Below, one piece after another: positions 1-6,707 of a DNA stretch of 9,197 bases (within the stretch, counting starts at the first letter, position 1; the number at the start of each line of letters is the position of its first letter). A program made the position numbers and the translations under genes. This DNA is from Armatimonadota bacterium. GTDB lineage: Bacteria > Armatimonadota > UBA5829. The stretch is from assembly GCA_023398345.1 (NCBI GenBank), contig JAEWSK010000149.1, positions 1-9,197 on the forward strand, read 5' to 3'. The notes beneath the pieces were generated by a model. It saw nothing but the letters and a program-made list of their open reading frames with translations, was not told where the DNA came from and ran no database searches.

Positions 1-330
1 TTTGTTGCCGGGCTACTGCACGGTTCGCCCGCTGTTTTTAGCCTGGGTAGTTTTATAGTAACTCGCACAATAACGGGTTTTCTTGCAGGTCTTGTAACTA
101 CTCGACTATTTAGCGAAAACCCGTTGGTTCCCGCGCTATGCGCAGTGTGGCTGACTATAGTCTGCGAGGCGCTATTTCTGTTGGCAAATCCCCGGCCAGA
201 CTTCGCCGTTGCATGTCGCGCAGTTGCCGGTGAGTGCATCGGCAATGCAATCCTCACTCTTTTTATTCACTACGCCCTTCGCGGACTAAGTACCCATCAC
301 AAGATCAAGCTTGCAAATGCGCGCATCTAG
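1..330 (+). CDS. mreD: C-terminal part of a MreD-like rod-shape membrane protein (5' end outside window)
   Basis: The frame is open from the first base to TAG at 328-330, giving 109 residues; the true start lies upstream of the window. The fragment is strongly hydrophobic, with likely membrane segments near residues 14-34, 42-62 and 74-95. The pattern GLLHGSPAVFSLG, then GFLAGLVTTRLFSENPLVP, then an acidic residue within the next helix (VCEALFLL), resembles the C-terminal half of MreD. MreD is the integral membrane partner of MreC/MreB in cell-wall elongation. The tail after the last helix is short and basic (HHKIKLANAR), which suits a cytoplasmic end. The gene runs in the same direction as the flagellar operon but is separated from flgB by 183 bases that contain a promoter, so it is probably the end of another transcription unit. 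MreD is poorly conserved in sequence, so another small polytopic protein remains possible. Confidence 0.5.
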   Translation, partial: FVAGLLHGSPAVFSLGSFIVTRTITGFLAGLVTTRLFSENPLVPALCAVWLTIVCEALFLLANPRPDFAVACRAVAGECIGNAILTLFIHYALRGLSTHHKIKLANARI

Positions 331-351
331 CGCTTCGTGCTACTTTTGTTG
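328..351 (+). terminator. Weak possible terminator hairpin at the end of the MreD-like gene
   Basis: The stop codon lies in a small inverted repeat, TAGCGC-TTC-GTGCTA, a 6-pair stem with one G-U pair and a 3-base loop, followed by CTTTTGTTG. The stem is short and the T run is interrupted, so this would be a weak Rho-independent terminator at best. Its position between two functionally unrelated genes is the main support. Confidence 0.25.
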
Positions 352-372
352 ATTTTCTCATAGAGTGTGTTG

Positions 373-448
373 TCCACTTAACTCCACTGATTAGAAATTC
401 TCTCTGGCAAAAAAACTACAAGCCGAATGCCCGCATGTTTTCTCCACA
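373..448 (+). promoter_or_regulatory. Possible upstream activator region with phased TCCAC(T/A) repeats
   Basis: Three copies of a short word lie upstream of the sigma-54 promoter: TCCACT at 373-378, TCCACT at 383-388 and TCCACA at 443-448. The starts are 10 and 60 bases apart, close to whole turns of the helix. The first two lie about 105-120 bases before the inferred transcription start, a usual distance for an enhancer-binding activator of sigma-54 promoters. The words are short and this could be chance. No known activator site was recognised. Confidence 0.2.
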
Positions 449-465
449 ATATTTCTTTATTTTCC

Positions 466-482
466 CTGGCACGGTAATTGCT
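466..482 (+). promoter_or_regulatory. Sigma-54 (RpoN) -24/-12 promoter of the flagellar operon
   Basis: CTGGCACGGTAATTGCT matches the sigma-54 consensus YTGGCACG-N4-TTGCW at every defined position. GG is at 468-469 and GC at 480-481, with the required 10 bases between them. Transcription should begin about 12 bases after the GC, near 493, leaving a leader of roughly 20 bases that contains the flgB ribosome binding site at 501-507. Known sigma-54 promoters need ATP-dependent activators, often FleQ-, FlrC- or FlgR-type in flagellar systems, so the whole operon is probably activator dependent. The site also rules out the in-frame TTG at 478 as the flgB start, because that codon lies inside the promoter. 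Confidence 0.9.
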
Positions 483-513
483 GTATAGCGACGCGGTAGA
501 AAGGAGGAACTCG

Positions 514-900
514 ATGGGATCAGAGTTCTTCACCGACATCGCGTCAACGACGCTTTCAAAAACGCTTGATGCCGAGGCAACTCGACAAAAGACAATAGCG
601 AATAACATCGCCAACGTCGAGACTCCGGGCTATAAGCGCCAATACGTCTCTTTTGAGGAAGAGCTGAGGCTAGTTTTAGAGCGAAAGAACGGTCATGGCG
701 TCCGAGAAGGGCTGATGGGGTTGGCTCCAAATGTCTGCACGGACAATACCAGCGCCTCAAGGCCGGACGGCAACAACGTCAATATCGACACAGAAATAGC
801 CGATCTCGCCAAGGCCTCCCTCAAATATAGGGCAGCCGCGACTCTGCTTGAAAACAAGATTGGAATGCTGCGGAGCGCGATAATGGAGGGCAAGCAGTAA
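514..900 (+). CDS. flgB: Flagellar proximal rod protein FlgB
   Basis: This 128-residue protein has the normal FlgB length. FlgB is a proximal rod subunit, exported by the flagellar type III system, that joins the MS ring/FliE to the rest of the rod. The N-terminal rod signature IANNIANVETPGYKR lies at about residues 28-42. The C-terminal FlgB block DGNNVNIDTEIADLAK lies at about 85-100, followed by the helix SLKYRAAATLLENKI that packs in the rod. There is no signal peptide, as expected for a type III substrate. The start is ATG 514, six bases after a strong AAGGAGG (501-507); a frame extension to TTG 478 would begin inside the sigma-54 promoter. It is the first gene of the operon and is followed by flgC after one base. 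Confidence 0.96.
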   Translation: MGSEFFTDIASTTLSKTLDAEATRQKTIANNIANVETPGYKRQYVSFEEELRLVLERKNGHGVREGLMGLAPNVCTDNTSASRPDGNNVNIDTEIADLAKASLKYRAAATLLENKIGMLRSAIMEGKQ

Positions 901-901
901 A

Positions 902-1318
902 ATGGGAAGTTTTTCCTCATTTGATATAAGCGCATCGGGTATTTCTGCCCAGCGTGCTCGCATGGACGTCGTTGCAAACAACATAGCAAATGCCGACAGC
1001 ACGCGAACGTCCGACGGCGGCCCGTATCGTCGTCAGCGAGTTACCTTTCGCACGGCTCTCGAGCAGGTGGGCAACAAATACATTCCTGCCGGAGTGCAAG
1101 TTGCGAGCGTAACTACCGATCCCACCGACTTTCTCACGGTATATGACCCCGGTCATCCTGACGCCGACGAAAACGGCATAGTAAAAAAGCCCAACGTCAA
1201 TGTCGTCGAGGAGATGGTGGATATGATTTCAGCAACGCGAGCCTACGAGGCAAATGTGACTGCGCTAAACGCGACCAAGTCAATGATCTCTTCGGGCATC
1301 GAGATTGGAAAGGCATAG
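902..1318 (+). CDS. flgC: Flagellar proximal rod protein FlgC
   Basis: This 138-residue protein has the usual FlgC length. FlgC is a proximal rod subunit assembled after or with FlgB and FliE in the periplasm or wall space. The N-terminal heptad-type helix carries the rod signature, with SAQRARMDVVANNIANADS at about residues 15-33. The middle holds the FlgC-typical VYDPGHPDADENGIV at 80-94. The C-terminal block PNVNVVEEMVDMISATRAYE at 97-116 matches the conserved rod/hook C-terminus. ATG 902 begins one base after the flgB stop and is served by GGAGGG at 885-890 inside the end of flgB, so the two genes are probably translationally coupled. Nothing looks truncated. Confidence 0.97.
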   Translation: MGSFSSFDISASGISAQRARMDVVANNIANADSTRTSDGGPYRRQRVTFRTALEQVGNKYIPAGVQVASVTTDPTDFLTVYDPGHPDADENGIVKKPNVNVVEEMVDMISATRAYEANVTALNATKSMISSGIEIGKA

Positions 1319-1328
1319 GAGCAATTTT

Positions 1329-1667
1329 ATGAGAATTTCGCCAATCGATCTCAACCAAGCGATACAGTCCATCGCGTCAGTTAAAGAAGTTACTTCTTCG
1401 GACATAGATTCTACAAAACGCGCTTCGGATGTCGGCGGTGATCCGTCCGCTTCATTTTCGCAAGCGATAAAAAAAGCCGTAGGCAAAGTCAACGATATGT
1501 CGAACGAAGCCGACAATCTTGCCGTTAACCTATCCTCCGGCAGCGTAGAGGACGTTCACGAAGCGATGATCGCAATGCAGAAGGCCAAGCTGGCATTGGA
1601 TTTTACTATACAAGTTCGTAACAAAGTTATAGAGGCTTACCAAGAAATCATGCGGATGCAGGTGTAA
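1329..1667 (+). CDS. fliE: Flagellar hook-basal body adaptor protein FliE
   Basis: This 112-residue protein fits the FliE family (about 100-115 residues). FliE sits between the FliF ring and the rod and is one of the first substrates of the flagellar export apparatus. The family-defining half is C-terminal: SSGSVEDVHEAMIAMQKAKL at about residues 69-88, then the helix LDFTIQVRNKVIEAYQEIMR at 90-109. The N-terminal 50 residues are polar and variable, as is normal. ATG 1329 is chosen because AGGAGC (1317-1322) lies six bases upstream; an in-frame TTG at 1305 would overlap flgC and has no better ribosome binding site. The gene follows flgC by ten bases and precedes fliF, the order usual in the ancestral operon. 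Confidence 0.95.
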   Translation: MRISPIDLNQAIQSIASVKEVTSSDIDSTKRASDVGGDPSASFSQAIKKAVGKVNDMSNEADNLAVNLSSGSVEDVHEAMIAMQKAKLALDFTIQVRNKVIEAYQEIMRMQV

Positions 1668-1696
1668 AAACGCATTTACCCTGAGATGAGGAACGT

Positions 1697-3283
1697 ATGG
1701 ATCAACTTATGAAACTGGGGCCGTTTGCGGCCATTGCTAGACTTTGGAAGGACATGAGCGTAGCGCAGCGCGCAGTTGTGACTGCTTTTATCGCGCTGGC
1801 GGTGGTCATCGGCACGTTTACAGCAATGATCGCATCCAAGCCCAGAATGGCCGTGCTCTTTTCGGGGCTGGCCTCGGAAGATGCAAGCGCTATTGTTCAA
1901 AAGCTCAACGATGAAAAAGTCTCATACGAGCTTTCCGGTGACGGCGGCACTATCTCTGTGTCAGCCGACAAGGTCTATGATTTGCGCCTGAAGATGGCTG
2001 CTCAGGGTTTGCCCCAGGGCGGCAGCGTCGGGTTCGAGATTTTCGACAAGAGCAATTTCGGAATGACCGAGTTTGCAGAAAAAATGAACTACCAGCGCGC
2101 AATCCAGGGTGAACTTACACGTACTATATGCCAACTGCAGCCAGTATTGAGCGCACGCGTGCATATTTCTATTCCGCAAGAAAACGTTTTTACCAGTGAG
2201 CAGGAGCAGGCCAAGGCCAGTGTTGCGCTAAAGCTTCGTCGCGGTACGCCGCTTTCCGACGAGCAAGTCGCAGGCATTATCCATTTGGTGTCGTCGGCTG
2301 TAGATAGCCTGAAACCAGAGAACGTAGATATTGTCGATCAAGACGGCAATGTTCTATCCAACGGATCTGCTGGTGCGGCGGGCATGTTAAGTGCGAATCA
2401 ACTCAAGCTGAAGCGACAATATGAAAACGAGATAGCAGCGAATCTCCAAAGCATGCTGATGAAAATTGTCGGATCAGACAAGGCCGTAGTTCGGGTCAGT
2501 GCGGACATGGACTTTGACCAAAGACAGATCAAGGCTGAGACATATGAACCCGCACCTACCGGTCAGTCCGCCAGTACAAATCAGTCTGGTGCTCGAGCAG
2601 GTGTTCTCACTTCGCAAGAGACCTCGACGGAAACTTACAACGGCAGCGGCGCGCCTTCGATTATGGCGGGAAATATGGCACGCAACAGTTCTAACGGGGG
2701 CGACAAATATAACCGATCTACCACGACTGCGCAGTATCAAGTCAGCCGAAAAGTCGAGGAGACGGTTGCTGCGCCCGGTCAGATAAAGAGGCTTTCTGTT
2801 GCGGTATTGGTGGACAAGTCCGTTCCGAGCACGCAAGTTTCGAGCATTCGCGATGCCGTTACCACTGCAGCGGGCGTCAATCAAGATCGCGGCGATCAGG
2901 TAACGGTTCAGGCAGTGGCTTTCGACAAGAGCACCCAGAAACAAGTTGACAAAGAGATGGCCGACGCGTCCAGAAATGAGCTTATCGCAACTGTTGCAAA
3001 GAATGGCGGAGCTGTAATACTGCTGCTTGGTTTTCTCTTTATATTGCGCTCGATTGTGACTGGAATAAAGGTGCAGGCTCCGTCGACAGCGACGAGCGTA
3101 AATGTTATTGATGCGCAGATTTCCGAGCCGATCGCACAGCAAATTTCATCGGTTACGCAGCAGACGGAACGGGAAGCAAAAAAGCCGTCTGAGCATCCAT
3201 CTCCCGAAATTCCTGTCGAAGTGACTCAATCCAATCCGGAGGAACTAGCGCGCTTGGTGCGTTCGTGGATGGCTGAGAAGTAA
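1697..3283 (+). CDS. fliF: Flagellar MS-ring protein FliF
   Basis: The 528-residue protein matches FliF length. FliF multimers form the MS ring in the inner membrane, the platform for rod and rotor assembly. A first membrane helix lies at about residues 26-47 (AVVTAFIALAVVIGTFTAMI). It is followed by the ring-building region with FliF hallmarks: LFSGLASEDASAIVQKL at 54-70, LRLKMAAQGLPQGGSVGFEI at 96-115, NYQRAIQGELTRTI at 131-144 and the VHISIP strand at 155-160. A polar low-complexity stretch at about 280-345 corresponds to the variable beta-collar insertion. A second membrane helix lies at about 436-456. The cytoplasmic tail ends in PEELARLVRSWMAEK, the FliG-binding helix. ATG 1697 follows GAGGAA at 1688-1693. 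The gene is followed by 61 bases before fliG, the largest gap in the first part of the operon. Confidence 0.97.
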   Translation: MDQLMKLGPFAAIARLWKDMSVAQRAVVTAFIALAVVIGTFTAMIASKPRMAVLFSGLASEDASAIVQKLNDEKVSYELSGDGGTISVSADKVYDLRLKMAAQGLPQGGSVGFEIFDKSNFGMTEFAEKMNYQRAIQGELTRTICQLQPVLSARVHISIPQENVFTSEQEQAKASVALKLRRGTPLSDEQVAGIIHLVSSAVDSLKPENVDIVDQDGNVLSNGSAGAAGMLSANQLKLKRQYENEIAANLQSMLMKIVGSDKAVVRVSADMDFDQRQIKAETYEPAPTGQSASTNQSGARAGVLTSQETSTETYNGSGAPSIMAGNMARNSSNGGDKYNRSTTTAQYQVSRKVEETVAAPGQIKRLSVAVLVDKSVPSTQVSSIRDAVTTAAGVNQDRGDQVTVQAVAFDKSTQKQVDKEMADASRNELIATVAKNGGAVILLLGFLFILRSIVTGIKVQAPSTATSVNVIDAQISEPIAQQISSVTQQTEREAKKPSEHPSPEIPVEVTQSNPEELARLVRSWMAEK

Positions 3284-3344
3284 ATGCTAAATCATGTAAA
3301 GATGACGTCGCCCACAACTCGATTTTGGGCCGATGGAGACGCGA

Positions 3345-4268
3345 ATGATTAGAACAGATGAGAATTTGACCGGGATCGAAAAAGCATCGGTCTTGCTTAT
3401 GTCGCTTGGGGCGGACGCCTCTGAGCAGATAATGAACAGACTTAGTCCTGAAGAGCGAGATGTGCTCGTCGCTCAGATTGCAAAGATGCAGTCTGCTTTG
3501 AATGTGTCGAGCGGCAAGTCCATTGTTCGCGATCGGGTATTTGAGGAAGTCCGCGATGCCGTTTTAATGGGTCGTTCGACAGACGCTCGGCCGTTTAAGT
3601 GGCTTGAAACATACGGCCATGAAAAAGTGGCACGAATGCTGGAAGAGGAACGACCGAGTACAATCGCGCTTGTTCTGTCCTATCTTTCTCCACATATAGT
3701 AGCTTCTGTCATGGGCCAATTGGATGCGAGGACAAGGGAGCGAGTCGCGCGGCTTTTATCTGACGGCAATTCGGCCAACGACAATGTGGCAAAGACTGTA
3801 GATGAGACAATGCGCAACCGCGCCACAGGTTCAAAACCCAAGTCTCGATCCAACGAAGTCCTGTCGACTCTCGGCGCTCTTGGCAACGTAACTTCCAAGG
3901 CTCGCAAGTCGGTAATTGCCGCTGTCTCTCGACCTAGCGCGACGCCGCGTCAAACAAATCACGCAGTCCATTCATCATTGGAAGAGTTGTCGAAGCTTCC
4001 CGCTTGGCGCACAAGATTTCTTCTTGATGATGTTGATCTGGATGACCTTTGCCTGTCGCTGAGGGTTGCAAGCGATGAACTAAAAGGCGCTGTTTTACGC
4101 AGCATTCCCACAGCTACCGCGGCACTTATCCAAGAGCATCTTCAGAAAACGGTGCAGGTGCGCATCTGCGAGATCGAGACCGCGCAGAAGAGAGTTTTGG
4201 GAGCTATCTCGCGGGCATATGCCGAACATCCAGAGCTTGCTGAGGAGGCGAAGGCAATCGTTGAATAA
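3345..4268 (+). CDS. fliG: Flagellar motor switch/rotor protein FliG (divergent)
   Basis: FliG sits on FliF and turns stator force into torque and switching. This version has 307 residues, somewhat short for the family (about 330-345). The N-terminal FliF-binding domain is clear: LTGIEKASVLLMSLGADASE at residues 8-27. The middle domain keeps STIALVLSYLSPHIVASVM at 105-123, but the usual EHPQ reads ERPS at 102-105. The C-terminal torque domain is recognisable from FLLDDVDLDDLCLSLRVAS (225-243) to VRICEIETAQKRVLGAI (272-288). It has lost several usual residues: the DDR before that helix is PAW at 219-221, and the charged torque helix at 257-273 is largely altered. ATG 3345 has GGAG at 3335-3338 six bases upstream; an alternative ATG at 3333 has no good ribosome binding site. 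Position between fliF and fliH supports the identity despite the divergence. Confidence 0.92.
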   Translation: MIRTDENLTGIEKASVLLMSLGADASEQIMNRLSPEERDVLVAQIAKMQSALNVSSGKSIVRDRVFEEVRDAVLMGRSTDARPFKWLETYGHEKVARMLEEERPSTIALVLSYLSPHIVASVMGQLDARTRERVARLLSDGNSANDNVAKTVDETMRNRATGSKPKSRSNEVLSTLGALGNVTSKARKSVIAAVSRPSATPRQTNHAVHSSLEELSKLPAWRTRFLLDDVDLDDLCLSLRVASDELKGAVLRSIPTATAALIQEHLQKTVQVRICEIETAQKRVLGAISRAYAEHPELAEEAKAIVE

Positions 4269-4950
4269 AGTGCTCAAATCAGTTTTTGCAGATAGCTCGA
4301 TATTGGCGAAGCCGCTTGTTATAGACCCCAACATGCAAATTTATGGGTCAGACAGGGCGGAGTGTAATGCAAAAGATATAGTTACTCGCGCAAAGCGCCA
4401 GGCAGAGACCGCTCTATCTAATGCGCGGGACAATGCCAGATCAGTTTTGGCTCAGGCCTATGCCGATGGCTATCAAGCAGGCATAGATCAGGCAGCTACA
4501 CAGTCGGAAGAAATGCTAAAAAAGCTGGAGCAGGCTATTAACGATGAGTCCGCCGAGCGAGAGGCATTGGTTGAGGTGCTCGAAGAGCAGGCGCTAATGC
4601 TTTGTATTGAAGTTGCCGAGAAGATTATCAGGCATGAAATAAAGACCGATCCGAGCGTAGTTGCGCGTGCGATTAAGTCGTGTTTGCGGCGCATAAGAGA
4701 CCGTGATGAAGTCACTGTGAGAGTTAATCCCAGCGAGGTTGCACACATACGCGCTATGCGCGAGGAATTGATTGCTTCGTCCGACGGAGTTCGGGGTGTG
4801 AACGTTATTGATGACAGGCGTGTTTCTGCCGGCGGGTGCATTGTTGAGTGCTTATCCGGCGATTACGACGCAAAGATCGAGACACAAATAGATTTACTTC
4901 GCAGAAAGTTGACGGATATGTTCAACAATGAGTATAGCAAGTCATCCTGA
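4261..4950 (+). CDS. fliH: Flagellar export ATPase regulator FliH
   Basis: This 229-residue protein is FliH, the stator-like regulator that holds the FliI ATPase and docks it at the export gate or C ring. It resembles the b/delta subunits of F-type ATPases. Residues 35-118 form a long charged helix with a GxxxG-type segment, AYADGYQAGIDQA at 66-78, typical of FliH dimers. The C-terminal domain is well conserved: VTVRVNPSEV at 151-160, DRRVSAGGCIVE at 185-196 and GDYDAKIETQIDLLRR at 200-215. I chose TTG 4261, which overlaps the fliG stop by eight bases, with GAGGAGG at 4242-4248 and AAGG at 4251-4254 upstream. The ATG at 4219 lies deep in fliG and would add an unlikely basic tail; GTG 4270 is farther from the ribosome binding site. 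The stop overlaps fliI by 23 bases. Confidence 0.9.
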   Translation: MNKVLKSVFADSSILAKPLVIDPNMQIYGSDRAECNAKDIVTRAKRQAETALSNARDNARSVLAQAYADGYQAGIDQAATQSEEMLKKLEQAINDESAEREALVEVLEEQALMLCIEVAEKIIRHEIKTDPSVVARAIKSCLRRIRDRDEVTVRVNPSEVAHIRAMREELIASSDGVRGVNVIDDRRVSAGGCIVECLSGDYDAKIETQIDLLRRKLTDMFNNEYSKSS

Positions 4951-6289
4951 GCTCGCCCAAAAGCTTGATTTAGCAAAATATCGAAACGCGATCAGCAGAG
5001 TTGACACAGTAAGGGTCAATGGACACGTGGCGCAGGTCGTCGGAGTTTTGGTCGAGTCAAATGGCCCCGCCTGTGGAGTGGGGGACATCTGCCGCATTGA
5101 GTGCGGTCGCACCAAGGGAGATATACTTGCCGAGGCTGTGGGCTTTCGTGAGTCACGAACATTGTTAATGCCGTTCGGCCCGGTATCTGATATTCGGCCC
5201 GGCTGCCATGTCGTTGCGACTGGTGCAGGGCTTCGTGTTCCGGTTGGACATTCGCTTCTTGGTCGAGTGCTTGACGGTTTGGGTAATCCGCTCGACTCAA
5301 AAGGCCCAATAGATTTTGAGGCCGAAGTCAGCGCTGCCGCAGATCCACCGCACCCACTTGCCCGCAGGCGAATTTCCGACAGGTTGACGCTGGGCGTGAG
5401 GGCGATTGACGGTCTGTTAACTGTCGGCAAGGGGCAAAGAGTAGGAATATTTGCCGGAAGCGGTGTCGGTAAGAGCACTTTGCTTGGCATGATTGCCCGC
5501 AATACTTCAGCCGACGTAAACGTCATTGCATTGATCGGTGAACGTGGCCGCGAGGTGCGAGACTTTCTCGAAAAGGATCTTGGTGAAGAGGGTCTAAAGC
5601 GCTCTGTTGTAGTTGTTGCGACATCGGATCAAGTGCCGGTGGCTCGATTGCGAGGCGCACAGGTCGCCACTGCCATTGCCGAATTTTTCCGCGATAAAGG
5701 TCTCGACGTGCTCTTAATGATGGACTCCGTCACAAGAGTCGCATGGGCGCAGCGCGAGATAGGACTCGCGTCGGGCGAACCTCCCACAACGCGTGGTTAC
5801 ACGCCGTCGGTTTTTGCTGTGTTGCCGCAGTTATTGGAGCGCTCGGGCACATCGAGCAGTGGTTCGATTACCGGACTTTATACCGTGTTGGTCGAAGGCG
5901 ACGATATGAATGAGCCTGTGGCGGACACGGTGCGTGGAATACTCGACGGACATATCGTGCTCAGTCGCGACTTAGTTGCAAGAAATCACTATCCGGCAAT
6001 CGATGTCCTTTCCAGCGTAAGCAGACTTATGTCGGAAGTCGCAAGTGACGGACATCGCAAATGTGCGGGGGCGATGCGTGATGTGCTTGCGACCCATAAG
6101 TCCGCCGAGGATCTTATAAATATTGGGGCCTATGCGCATGGAAGCAACCCAAAAATCGACTTCGCCTTGAGCAAGATCGACGATGTGAACGCATTCTTGC
6201 GCCAGAGCGTCGATGATCGTGCAGACTTTGATACTACTAACGCCAAGCTTTTGGAGATATTTGGTCAAAGTGAAAAAGTTTCGGTTTAA
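4928..6289 (+). CDS. fliI: Flagellum-specific type III export ATPase FliI
   Basis: The 453-residue protein is the hexameric ATPase that unfolds and releases export cargo at the base of the flagellar type III system. It is related to the F1 beta subunit. Walker A is GSGVGKST at residues 177-184 and Walker B is VLLMMDS at 261-267. The catalytic glutamate lies in GERGREV, E205. The N-terminal beta-barrel domain spans about 25-95, followed by GHSLLGRVLDGLGNPLD at 107-123, which separates FliI and type III ATPases from other families. The LDGHIVLSRDLVARNHYPAI segment at 339-358 and the C-terminal helical domain are intact. ATG 4928 lies within fliH, with only a weak GGAT upstream, so translation is probably coupled to fliH. 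No key residue is missing. Confidence 0.98.
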   Translation: MSIASHPELAQKLDLAKYRNAISRVDTVRVNGHVAQVVGVLVESNGPACGVGDICRIECGRTKGDILAEAVGFRESRTLLMPFGPVSDIRPGCHVVATGAGLRVPVGHSLLGRVLDGLGNPLDSKGPIDFEAEVSAAADPPHPLARRRISDRLTLGVRAIDGLLTVGKGQRVGIFAGSGVGKSTLLGMIARNTSADVNVIALIGERGREVRDFLEKDLGEEGLKRSVVVVATSDQVPVARLRGAQVATAIAEFFRDKGLDVLLMMDSVTRVAWAQREIGLASGEPPTTRGYTPSVFAVLPQLLERSGTSSSGSITGLYTVLVEGDDMNEPVADTVRGILDGHIVLSRDLVARNHYPAIDVLSSVSRLMSEVASDGHRKCAGAMRDVLATHKSAEDLINIGAYAHGSNPKIDFALSKIDDVNAFLRQSVDDRADFDTTNAKLLEIFGQSEKVSV

Positions 6290-6707
6290 GTTGCAGACTC
6301 TGCTGGAGCAGCGCAAGTCCAAAGAAGAATTGCTTCAAGTAGAACTTGGTGAAATCAGGCGCGAAGAAGCCGCTGAATTGGCGAGGCTTGATGATATTCA
6401 AGCGCGACTGTTTGAGATTATGTCTGAGCGGGAGAGCTTGAAAGTCGGCAAATCAGAATACTATGCGCGCTTTGATGAATATGCCCAAGCGCTGCGTGAC
6501 GATGTAAAGGTTCAAAGCCTCACCATCGAGGCAGTCAAAGAGCGACTGGAGATGAAGCGGACTGAGTTAGTTGATGCAGTGAAAGCTAGAAAAGTTATCG
6601 AGGCGCTGCGCGACAAGCAGGAGCGCAACTATTTAATGGCTCTTGTGCGTGCGGAGCAGGGTGCTTTGGACGAGATGGCGTCACTGAGATATGCGAGGGG
6701 AGTATAG
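6270..6707 (+). CDS. fliJ: Flagellar export chaperone/ATPase stalk protein FliJ
   Basis: FliJ is a small coiled-coil protein that inserts into the FliI hexamer like the gamma stalk of F1, contacts FlhA and helps recycle export chaperones. This version has 145 residues, the normal length. It opens with the family signature MKKFRFKLQTLLEQRKSKEE and is almost entirely charged helix. The second arm contains ARKVIEALRDKQERNY at 106-121, the usual conserved C-terminal part. The start is taken as GTG 6270, giving the classic N-terminus and overlapping fliI by 20 bases; GGAG at 6253-6256 is rather far away (13 bases), so coupling to fliI is likely. A frame extension to ATG 6213 would add a non-homologous tail. 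It is followed directly by the transglycosylase gene with no gap. Confidence 0.93.
   Translation: MKKFRFKLQTLLEQRKSKEELLQVELGEIRREEAAELARLDDIQARLFEIMSERESLKVGKSEYYARFDEYAQALRDDVKVQSLTIEAVKERLEMKRTELVDAVKARKVIEALRDKQERNYLMALVRAEQGALDEMASLRYARGV

Noticed and set aside
478..513. Upstream extension of flgB to TTG 478
   Set aside because: The codon lies inside the -12 element of the sigma-54 promoter and before the expected transcription start; ATG 514 has a strong ribosome binding site.
2474..3142. A 222-residue open frame on the minus strand opposite fliF
   Set aside because: It lies wholly within fliF, has no recognisable domain or ribosome binding context, and its Arg/Ser/Leu-rich composition is that of an antisense shadow frame.
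3310..3330. Inverted repeat GCCCA/TGGGC between fliF and fliG as a terminator or attenuator
   Set aside because: Only five pairs with an 11-base loop and no T run; too weak to claim.
3333..3344. fliG start at ATG 3333
   Set aside because: GGAG at 3335-3338 overlaps this codon and is well placed for ATG 3345 instead.
4942..5526. A 194-residue open frame on the minus strand opposite fliI
   Set aside because: The coding strand is a highly conserved ATPase; the antisense frame is rich in Ser, Pro and Thr with no family signature.
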